A DNA stretch of 64,000 nucleotides, taken from assembly GCF_051622035.1 (NCBI RefSeq), contig NC_135364.1:22958501-23022500 (forward strand), read 5' to 3'. The notes below the pieces were generated by a model, which saw nothing but the letters and a program-made list of their open reading frames with translations, did not search any database and was not told where the DNA came from. Origin of the DNA: Arctopsyche grandis. Lineage: Eukaryota; Arthropoda; Insecta; Trichoptera; Hydropsychidae. Position numbers and translations under genes: made by a program. Of the stretch, positions 47,780-56,832 are shown piece after piece (the stretch's first letter is position 1; every line of letters starts with the position of its first letter).

Positions 47780-49350
47780 AGGTAGGTACATGTATTGCTT
47801 TTATAGCAATGTTTGGAATAAAATAAGCAAAAAATGCACTTTCAAAAACTATTTATGGAACTCCACCAAGAAATAACTTTTCCATTTCCAAAACTAGCAT
47901 CACCTTTAACCTTTATTACCATGTGGTGCTCACTGTACATGGACTATTATATTTTTATTTGTATTTATTATGTTTTGTCTTACTATACTGCTTTCTTGTT
48001 TATATATTATTCCGTATGTGTGCCAATTTAAATAAAATAAAATAAAACGCATGCTGAAAAAATAAAGTAAATCGAGAAATACCCCAGTTCGCAAAGAGCC
48101 AAGTTGTATTCTCGAACTCGCACCCAAAACGTTTCTCTGACGTTTTTGGTTTTAGTTTTTCCGCGCAAAAACTTTCACCAGTCGAGTAGAGTCGGTCGAG
48201 TAATAAGTCCTTGTTATTCCATTAGGTTGGCCCGGTATCAAAATTTCCCGCACCACTTCAGCAAATTCCGTTTCCTATATTTCTTTTGCATTAAGGGATG
48301 GCCGGGCAACCGAGAGGGATGAATATTTACGACGAGCCCTTGCCGACACTAAGTAGACAGCGAACGACCCCTCAAAGTTGGCAAATTTTCTGGTTCCCAG
48401 GATTAACATTGGCTTCACCTGCTCACCCCGAAAGGTTTGTCATGTGCCACACCATTGGCACATTCATATTTCGTCCTATCAAATTTTAAAAATGAACTGA
48501 TTTTGAAACTGTGCGTAAGCACATGTACATATGTATGTTCTTTGCAAATTTTGCAAATATATTTTTACCTCAACCGTAGGTAGCACTTGTACTCTAGAGA
48601 ATCAAGGTTTATTATGTTTTTCTCAAAAAACTTTAAGTGTATTGAATCGAAATTTTGTAGCTTGGTATTCAGTTTAAAATTAATACCAAGTAACCCATAA
48701 AATTCAGTGAAGACCCGTTGAACGGAAGCAGTTTACTCCCGTTCAATTTATCTTCCACTATTTTTTCAACCCTTTAATGTGTGCGTTGAGACATTTCATT
48801 AAAGGTTTTAGATTAATGTCATGAAATATGATTAAAAATCAATAAGTTTGATGAAATGGAATTTTATCCTATAATTTAGAAAATTCGAAAATGTTGTGAC
48901 CATACGATTTTTTTTCCATATTACTAAACGTATCAAGGTGAAAATTTGTATTCTATATATACTAACTTAGAGTTAATAAGGTTTTGTATAGAATTCGTAA
49001 ACCGGTAGTAGTAATTTGTTTTTAAAACAATATTTCAGTGTTTTATTTTTATAATATTTATGGTAGCAGTGAGTTGTAATTGTGTGTGTTAATTTTTTAT
49101 GCCCATGTACCCTTTCTTCACAGAAAAATAGTAAGTTCTTTAATGTATGATGAAATGTATTGAAGTTACTAAAAGTAAACGTGACATCTTATCATGATGA
49201 ACAAAAACACAACGTTTTAACCAAATTATTTTAATTATATTTTTGGAAAGCTTACATCAATTTATTGAAATGTAATAAAACGGATTAAAGTGTTATTTAG
49301 CAGTTTTTTGTTAGTTTCTATGCTAACTTTGTATCCGTGTTTTAATTATT
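47780..49350. repeat. Duplicated 3'-flanking block of GRP-C
   Basis: Collinear and nearly identical with 55,510-56,832 downstream of GRP-D. About 150 bp (47,895-48,048) ending in an A-rich TAAAATAAAA tail are inserted between AAAACTAGCATC and ACGCATGCTGAAAAAATAAA relative to D, so a retroposon fragment inserted after the split. AATAAA for GRP-C is the complement of 49,261-49,266, again 85 nt past the stop. Confidence 0.8.
48298..48489 (+). CDS. Conserved 63-codon ORF of unknown nature in the duplicated block (copy 1)
   Basis: The frame begins M-A-G-Q-P-R-G-M-N-I-Y-D-E and ends I-F-R-P-I-K-F. The copy at 55,883-56,074 differs at two residues (P/L at 5, T/S at 17). Upstream there is a CpG-containing leader with CCAGTCGAGTAGAGTCGGTC and GGTTGGCCCGGTATC, both conserved. 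It may be a fragment of a real gene carried by the duplication, a tiny gene or a transposon remnant. I do not recognise the protein. It is on the strand opposite to the GRP genes. Confidence 0.35.
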   Translation: MAGQPRGMNIYDEPLPTLSRQRTTPQSWQIFWFPGLTLASPAHPERFVMCHTIGTFIFRPIKF

Positions 49351-50467
49351 TTAACCACGTGCAGCTATGGCTACATTGCCAGAAAGTTCTTCCGTGGAGG
49401 TTTCTCCCACTTCTTCACCTCCTACAGTACCATGGTTTCCTCCTTTTCCTTTTTGATTATTTATCAAACCACTGTTATTAGGTAGGTTGATAAAAGGTGG
49501 TAAAATGGGGTATATACCAGGGTGTAAGGGATGAAGAATGTGTTTACCATCATTATCATGAACTTGTACGTTTCCTCCTTGTCCATTCCCACTCCCATCG
49601 GTTCCACTGCCTCCATTTCCACCTGCTAAAACATTTCCAAGATTAGTTTCTCTTTTTTGAGTTTTACCAACTTTAATGTTTCCTCCGCTTCCATTCCCAC
49701 TCCCATGGCTTCCACTGCCTCCATTTCCACCTGCTTCAGCATTGCCAAGGGTAGTACCTCTTTTTTGAGTTCTACCAACTTGAATGTTTCCTCCGCTTCC
49801 ATTCCCACTCCCGTGGCTTCCACTGCCTCCATTTCCACCTGCTTCAGCATTGCCAACGCTAGTATCTCTTTTTTGAGTTCTAGTAACTACTACGTTTCCT
49901 CCTTGTCCATTCCCACTGCCATATTGTCCACTGCCTCCACTTCCACCTCCTTTTATATTGCCAGCGTTAGTTTGTCTTTTTTGAGCTCTACCAATTTCAA
50001 CGTTTCCTCCGCTTCCATTCCCACTGCCATCCTGTCCACTGCCTCCATTTCCACCTCCTTCTAAATTGCCAGCGTTAGTTTGTCTTTTTTGAGCTCTACC
50101 AAGGTGAATGTTACCTCCGCTTCCATTCCCACTGCCATCCTGTCCACTGCCTCCATTTCCACCTCCTTCTAAATTGCCAGCGTTAATTTGTCTTTTTTGA
50201 GCTCTACCAAGGTGAACGTTTCCTCCGCTTCCATTCCCACTGCCATCGCGTCCACTGCCTCCATTTCCAGTTCCTTCCACTCGGCCAATGTCAATATCTT
50301 TTAAATGACAACTGATGTCCAAACATCTTCCCTTTTTATCACCAACGTGTTTCCCATCGCCATCAACAGTTCCATCGGCGCCGTTGGTTAAAGTGGCTGA
50401 ATGGATTCCCTATAAATAATTTCCATGTATATATATATATATATATATATATCATTCCATTTCCATG

Positions 50468-50558
<91 letters not shown>

Positions 50559-51636
50559 TCATATATGTATAGTATGTGGGAAATTTTAATAACAATGCAT
50601 GATTCATCTTCTCATATAGTAATAAATATATTAATTAATTTACTTTTAAATCCAATTTAACATAATTTTTTTTTCTAAATTAACTTTCCAATAAATCTTT
50701 TAATTGTAACTCATAAATTTCTTAATTATTAACTGTATCTTGATTTGATCTAATTTTATTGTCAATTATTTCGTATATAATTTCACCAATAGTGATAGCT
50801 TATTATATACATATGAATATATAATCAGTTATTAGCTCCAAACAATATCATTGGGTGGGTTTCTTAAAATATTAATATAAATATTATTTTTATATATATA
50901 TTATTTAATTCATTTAATAGAAAATCTGTTATAAATATGAAATAAATAGGCGCAATCCTTTATCATATGATATTTAAATCCTTTAAAATAAAACTAACTT
51001 GAGATATCCTTACTTTAACAATGATAATTTTAATGAATTTAAGATAAAATCAATCGAAAAAACACGAATAAAAAAAAAATTATTGCAAACCATATCAGTT
51101 TAACGGCTTGAATACCCGCTAAATTTTTTAATGAAATTTCAATAACGTTGATTAGTTAGATTTGAAATTAGCATTTGGGATACATATTTCCAAGGGTTTC
51201 TTAAAATATAGCTATCCATCTATTTATGTACATACAATTTTTTTCAATACGAACATTTTGGTTTGTAACAATCAACAAATGCAGTTTAGCTAAATATGCG
51301 AGAAGGGAAGAGGATGATTATTCGTTGGAACTGTCACAACATTCAAAATAAAAAGATAAATTGTCAAAGTATAACAGCACTTAATCTAGCCAATATGAAT
51401 ATTTGTATGTATGCCTTTATCGAGAATTTCAGAATAAATTTTTCAATTCCGGCTAGGATTTGATTGGTAATCAATTTGAGACTTGAAAGGCTTTGTGTCT
51501 AGGATTGAAAAGTACCCAAACGTCAAGCAAATATATTTTTCCAGTATTATTTAGGAAGTTATTAAATTATGTTAAATAACAAAGTTTATATTACCTGTGC
51601 CAAGCACAAAGCAAGCAGTAATCCTACAAGCTTCAT
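49351..51636 (-). CDS. GRP-C: secreted Gly-rich protein with six Lys-Arg junctions
   Basis: Exon 1 (51,595-51,636) encodes [14 protein letters not shown]. Exon 2 (49,351-50,409) starts after TTTATAG with G-I-H-S-A-T-L-T-N. The intron is 1,185 nt and phase 0; the protein is 366 residues. The Asp-rich linker is four residues shorter than in B. C-L-D-I-S-C-H is retained. Successive units of about 36 residues carry a constant core [19 protein letters not shown]. Their starts vary: K-R-Q-I-N-A-G, K-R-Q-T-N-A-G (twice), K-R-D-T-S-V-G, K-R-G-T-T-L-G and K-R-E-T-N-L-G. The C-terminus is Pro/His-rich ([13 protein letters not shown]) and ends A-I-A-A-R-G. The unit number differs from B (6 vs 3 junctions), as expected for repeat slippage or unequal crossing-over. 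Confidence 0.87.
50430..50560. repeat. (AT)n microsatellite in the GRP-C intron
   Basis: Over 100 bases of nearly pure TA dinucleotide, interrupted by CATTCCATTTCCATG and ATGTATAT. The GRP-B intron has only a short ACATATATACATATATAG at the same place (about 43,591), so the expansion is specific to C. Confidence 0.9.
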
Positions 51637-51815
51637 CTTGAGATTTGACATCTCGATGGAAAAACTATGTCGTATTTATACGGAATTTTCACTGATTGGT
51701 ATTTCACGCAGGTACCAAGTGGAGAGGAAAAATCGATTGAGTAATCGATAAAATTGAATTAAAATGTTATTTTTATATGCACGCATAATTTTATGCAAAT
51801 TGAATTTGTTACTAA
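51634..51815 (-). promoter_or_regulatory. Promoter of GRP-C (TATA plus POU octamer)
   Basis: TATAAATAC is the complement of 51,672-51,680. The CCAAGTGGAGAGG element is at 51,715-51,727. The octamer ATTTGCAT is the complement of 51,793-51,800, 121 bp above TATA. Nearly identical to the GRP-B promoter. Confidence 0.7.
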
Positions 51816-52599
51816 TACGTATATGGATTTCAAAACTATAAAATACTGATAACACTCAGCAACAAAAAGTCACGGTGTTCGCTTACATGAGCACAACTAA
51901 TCAATTATAACTAATGTTGACATATTGAATTCGAATATGACATTGATTTTTGATGCTTTATTGGCCGTTTGTGAGCTAACAGCGTTTAAAATTGTACAAT
52001 TTTTACATATTTTTGTATTTTATAATAATTTTATATTTTAATATACATAAATAGTATTGCTGTGCTAAAAGTGAAAATTGGACTCAATAGCCAGATGTTT
52101 TCATTGATTTGATTGTATTTTTATAATTAATTATTAATTTATTTAATGATCGATTATGTTTTTTTAACTATAATTCATTATCTAAGAATTTTATAAATCA
52201 AAAATATAATTTTTTTACACATACATATTTTTACTTTATCTATGTACGAAGTAACAATAGATGAAGTTTTGTGATCATGCAAAAATTCGAACGAGATTTT
52301 GACTGATAGGAATCGATCACTGATCACGTTTTCATGAAACAATGTTTGTGTTGCTGTGTATTTTGGGGAAGTTTTTGAACACTGCTATCGAACTGAAACT
52401 TAGTATCAGTTACTGAAATTCTTATCGATACGACGTAAATTTTTTTCAAATTTTTAAGTTCACCGGAAATGGTACCTCCCCTTATAGGTGTCCTCTTTTT
52501 TTAAGTTTTTGAATTCAATTATCTCCCTAGCCGCTAACTTAATCCGACTGAATTTTTTTTACTTGTAATTTTACTTGTGTTTATAATTTGAAGAAATTA

Positions 52600-52860
52600 T
52601 GCACAGAAATTTGAAATCTATAGATGTCTCTATAATTTCGTGTTTATTATGTGTATAAAAATTGTAATAATAATTGTGCACAAAATCTAAAAATAATCCA
52701 TATGATGTATCTATGATTATTATTTCTTTACTTGATTAATTATTGTATTCGATGCTTATTGAACGTACTGTATACGTTGTCTGACCGTTCTCGCACACTC
52801 GTCGCATTGGAGCGATTTGTAATGACGAGTGTACATTTATTGAAATAAAAATAAAATAAA
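52600..52860 (+). mobile_element. SINE family 2 remnant
   Basis: Contains ATAGATGTCTCTATAATTTC and the tail GCACACTCGTCGCATTGGAG, GACGAGTGTACATTTATTG, leading into an A-rich tail that has become the minisatellite that follows. Head and central domain are absent. Confidence 0.6.
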
Positions 52861-53174
52861 AATAAAATAAAAATAAAATAAAAATAAAATAAAAATAAAA
52901 TAAAAATAAAATAAAAATAAAATAAAAATAAAATAAAAATAAAATAAAAATAAAATAAAAATAAAATAAAAATAAAATAAAAATAAAATAAAAATAAAAT
53001 AAAAATAAAATAAAAATAAAATAAAAATAAAATAAAAATAAAATAAAAATAAAATAAAAATAAAATAAAAATAAAATAAAAATAAAATAAAAATAAAATA
53101 AAAATAAAATAAAAATAAAATAAAAATAAAATAAAAATAAAATAAAAATAAAATAAAAATAAAATAAAAATAAA
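52845..53174. repeat. 11-bp minisatellite (AAAATAAAAAT)n, about 30 copies
   Basis: Roughly 330 bases of alternating AAAAT and AAAAAT blocks, an 11-bp period with almost no variants. Because 11 is not a multiple of 3 but 33 is, the minus strand stays open and yields an 11-residue Phe/Tyr/Ile/Leu repeat (52736-53269). That ORF is an artefact. The array grew from the A-rich tail of the adjacent SINE family 2 copy. Confidence 0.95.
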
Positions 53175-53669
53175 TGAACCTTCAGAATCTCCTTTGTAGT
53201 GTATAGTTTTACAAAGCGTCTTGTTAATTTAGTTTTAGCTTGTTCTGCTACAGCTTTCCGGAAATGCATACAACAAACCCTAAAAATTCCATCGTAATCT
53301 GTTGAATGTTTTGGGAGCCTTTTATATTTAAATGTATGAAATGGTAGTTTCCTACTTTACCTATCAATAAACACACTGGTAATGTAAATGTTACTTTGTT
53401 TTTTTGTTTGTTATAGTCCAGTCAAATTAGCAATCAACCTCAAAATGATAGATAATAAGCAAATTTTCTTATATACCTTTATTTTGGCGTTCTAAAAGTT
53501 GTCTCAAAAGTCTCATTGAATCTATTGTATAAGTCGTAAGTTATTCAAGGTCAAAGGTAAAAAAAAACAGTTTTTTGCGATTATCTCAGCTTTTATTGCT
53601 CCAATGATGTTAATATTCATAATAAAAATTGTAGAACATAAAATTTTCGACAAATTTTATTTGAAACAT
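53175..53669. other. Non-coding stretch, probable transposon flank
   Basis: The phrase GCATACAACAAA..CT.AAA.TTCCATCGTAATC occurs at about 53,267 and again at 54,683, on both sides of the broken gene below. It is a direct repeat and may mark the ends of a transposon. Confidence 0.4.
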
Positions 53670-53673
53670 TTTT

Positions 53674-54545
53674 TCATGCGCTCAACCGTTTTTGCGAAAG
53701 AGGGCGGTGAGTACATACATACATACCGTAATGCAAAGTCAACCGTGAATATCTGTGGCTTTCTAGAACTTCAGGGTCAAATGAACTCTCTTCCTCACAG
53801 TCACTTTGCAATGAAACAGCATTGAGGCAAGCTTGCCCATTACACTGGCCACAAGCTAAAGTGCATTGCAACCCCGATATTCTAAACCCGCACCGTGTAC
53901 CACATCCATTCTTACAATTAAAAAAAATAGAGTATTAAGTAATTCATCGGGAGCTGGTAGTAGTATTGTTGTCGTTGGCTCCAGGAATTTATTTTGGAGC
54001 ACCCAGCCCCATTCCTGGGGTTCTAAATCACGCCCTAACCATTTTTGAACTTGGTAATAGACACGGATTATATGCTGATGGGCTGTTTGTCTTGTACTTG
54101 TCGGTGGAAGATTAGATAACTGGACAGGTTTATGAAGTTTTGTAGATTTAATGAACTGAGTATATCGAAGATGATCGATATTATCCTCAGATTTTGGAGC
54201 ATTGTATGTATATCGAATTCCATTTTCATATAATTGTTAGACAGGGCAGATTTTTTGTAGAAAAACTTGAGCTAGTTCGTCGAAATTGATGTTTTCCTAG
54301 TGATTTGATGAAAGTTTTTTTCCTATTTCAAACAGCGCAGAAGTTGTATCACATCCACCGAATGCATGTAAAAATAAAATATGTTTTTTAGAAAGGGGAT
54401 ATTTGTCAAAACTTTTTGAAGAATAGATTTGTTTTGACATTGCCTTTGCCCAATTTTTTAAAGAAAATGTCTTCTTGATGTAATTTAGTACGTCCAATTA
54501 AAATAACTAGTAAATCTATGTCTTCTCCTATAATATGTAAAATTT
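53674..54545 (-). pseudogene. Broken transposon-associated gene of the 'HAFGGCDTTSA' family
   Basis: Minus-strand frames, joined only by frameshifts, show conserved blocks in the right order. First G-E-D-I-D-L-L-V-I-L-I near 54,525; then I-L-F-L-H-A-F-G-G-C-D-T-T-S-A-L-F near 54,330-54,380; then L-R-Y-T-Q-F near 54,160; then L-P-P-T-S-T and the block R-V-Y-Y-Q-V-Q-K-W-L-G, E-W-G-W near 54,000-54,100; then a Cys-rich segment N-C-K-N-G-C-G-T-R-C-G, C-T-L-A-C-G-Q-C-N-G-Q-A-C-L-N near 53,830-53,920. This pattern is widespread in uncharacterised multicopy proteins of invertebrates and is probably transposon-borne. At least two frameshifts disable it. The upstream N-terminal part is absent. The molecular function of the family is not known to me with certainty. 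Confidence 0.75.
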
Positions 54546-54758
54546 TATTAAATACAATGTATTAACTGATAAATAATACAAATAATCAAAATTCAAGGTA
54601 GTGTTGAATTTGATGTGTGAATGACACTTATTCCCGTTTTTTCCCGTTTCCATTCCCGTTTTCATAGTAATCTTCCCGGACATGCATACAACAAATCCTG
54701 AAAGTTCCATCGTAATCGGTTCAGTGGTTTAGGAGGTTTGTATAAAATTCATAATATA

Positions 54759-55135
54759 GCCAGCAGTATCGCTCGGTGGTTGCGTTTATGTTAATCATCG
54801 AGGGGTTACCGGGTTCGATCCCGTGCTAATCTTTAATGCCACTGGTCATTTTATAAATTATTTGATTTCATTGTTGAAACGGTTGCTCAATCAAAAACTA
54901 TCCTAACCACTATGTCACAAATATCTGAATTTGATTTATGTAGAATATCTAAAAAAAATTGTACAAGTCTAAATTCATAGACCTCGCTATGGATTAATTA
55001 ATTAATGGTTAGTTTCGTGTTCTTCAGCATCTCAAAATTTAACGATTTATGTAATAAAAATGCTGCAATGTTTGTAATTGGCTAGGAAGGCACATTGGGA
55101 TTTACCTGTAAGGCTTTCCTGGTATATAATCTATG
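54759..55135 (+). mobile_element. SINE family 1, plus strand, shared with the GRP-B block
   Basis: Head TAGCCAGCAGTATCGCTCGG, B box GGGTTCGATCCCG at about 54,811, a shortened central domain, then TTGTTGAAACGGTTGC, and the hairpin GGCTAGGAAGGC...GGCTTTCCTGG near 55,079-55,120. Its mutated right arm (GGCTTTCCTGG) and the sequence that follows also occur at 41,280-41,330, showing common descent by duplication. Confidence 0.85.
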
Positions 55136-56832
55136 TAAGTAAAATGAAATAAAATAATACATTCATATATGTACATATGTCTAATTCCTTTTCATTAAAA
55201 TTTTTAATTTAAAAATGAAGTTTTTTCAATGAAAATCTTCGGGAGAGATTGTAAGAGCTCTTTTGATTAATAATAACTTGAAATAATAAAAACATCATGG
55301 TTGAAGTTACATATATGGATAATGTAATGGAACCAGAAATATATAGTGACCTTGCTCCATAAATAATTATAACAAATTTGAAGGTGCGCTCAGTAATCGT
55401 TTGAATATTGGGTTCTGATTTAGGCAGCAATCTCACTGGATAAGATCTCAAGCTTCCTGTAGACGATGATATACATACATATGTATATAACATTAAATAA
55501 ATAGGTAGGTGTATGAATTGCTTTTATAGAAATGCTTGGAATAAAATACGCAAAAAATGCACTTTCGAAAACTATTTATGGAACTCCACCAAGAAATAAC
55601 TTTTCCATTTCCAAAACTAGCATCGTCTTCAACGCATGCTGAAAAAATAAAGTAAATCGAAAAATACCCCAGTTCACAAAGAGTCAAGTCATATTCTCGA
55701 ACTGGCACCCAAAACATTTCTATGACGTTTTCGCTTTTAGTTTTTCCGCGAAAAAACTTTCACCAGTCGAGTAGAGTCGGTCGAGTAATAAGTCCTTGTT
55801 ATTCCATTAGGTTGGCCCGGTATCAAAATTTCCCGTACCACTTCAGCGAGTTCCGTTTCCTATATTTCTTTTGCATTAAGGGATGGCCGGGCAACTGAGA
55901 GGGATGAATATTTACGACGAGCCCTTGCCGTCACTAAGTAGACAGCGAACGACCCCTCAAAGTTGGCAAATTTTCTGGTTCCCAGGATTAACATTGGCTT
56001 CACCTGCTCACCCCGAAAGGTTTGTCATGTGCCACACCATTGGCACATTCATATTTCGTCCTATCAAATTTTAAAAATGAACTGATTTTTGAAACTGTGC
56101 ACATGTACATATGTATGTTCTTTGCAAATTTTGCAAATATATTTTTACCTCAACCGGAGGTAGAACTTTAACTCAAGAGAATCAATGTTTATTATGTTTT
56201 TCTCAAAAAACTTTAAGTGTATTGAATCGAAATTTTGTAGCTTGGTATTCAGTTTAAAATTAATACCAAGTTACGCATAAAATTCAGTGAAGACCCGTTG
56301 AACGGAAGCAGTTTACTCCCGTTCAATTTATCTTCCATTATTTTTTCAACCCTTTAATGTGTGCGTTGAGACATTTCATTAATGGTTTTGGATTAATGTC
56401 ATGAAATATGATTAAAAATCAACAAGTTTGATGAAATGGAATTTTATCCTGTAATTTAGAAACTTCGAAAATGTTGTGACCATACGATTTTTTTTCCATA
56501 TTACTAAACGTATCAAGGTGAAAATTTGTATTCTATATATACTAACTTAGAGTTAATAAGGTTTTGTATAGAATTCGTAAACCGGTAGTAGTAATTTGTT
56601 TTCAGAAAAATAGTAAGTTCTTTAATGTATGATGAAATGTATTGAAGTTACTAAAAGTAAACGTGACATCTTATCATGATGAACAAAAACACAACGTTTT
56701 AACCAAATTATTTTAATTATATTTTTGGAAAGCTTACATCAATTTATTGAAATGTAATAAAACGGATTAAAGTGTTATTTAGCAGTTTTTTGTTAGTTTC
56801 TATGCTAACTTTGTATCCGTGTTTTAATTATT
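55136..56832. repeat. Duplicated 3'-flanking block of GRP-D
   Basis: Matches 41,310-42,825 (B) and 47,780-49,350 (C). The 5' part (55,136-55,500) is shared only with B; 55,510-56,832 is close to C. About 110 bp (GTTTTTAAAACAATATTTC onward) present in C near 49,018-49,125 are missing at about 56,600. AATAAA for GRP-D is the complement of 56,743-56,748. Confidence 0.8.
55883..56074 (+). CDS. Conserved 63-codon ORF of unknown nature (copy 2)
   Basis: Same frame as 48,298-48,489, starting M-A-G-Q-L-R-G-M-N-I-Y-D-E. Only two residues differ over 63 and the leader is also conserved, but the whole flanking block is similarly conserved, so this alone does not prove selection on the protein. No recognised domain. 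Confidence 0.35.
   Translation: MAGQLRGMNIYDEPLPSLSRQRTTPQSWQIFWFPGLTLASPAHPERFVMCHTIGTFIFRPIKF

Noticed and set aside
49626..50064. Secondary ORFs over GRP-C exon 2 on both strands
   Set aside because: Repeat-driven shadows of the GRP-C frame, without start context or signal peptide.
52736..53269. 177-codon Phe/Tyr/Ile/Leu-rich ORF resembling a membrane protein
   Set aside because: It is translation of an 11-bp A-rich minisatellite; period 33 nt keeps it open.
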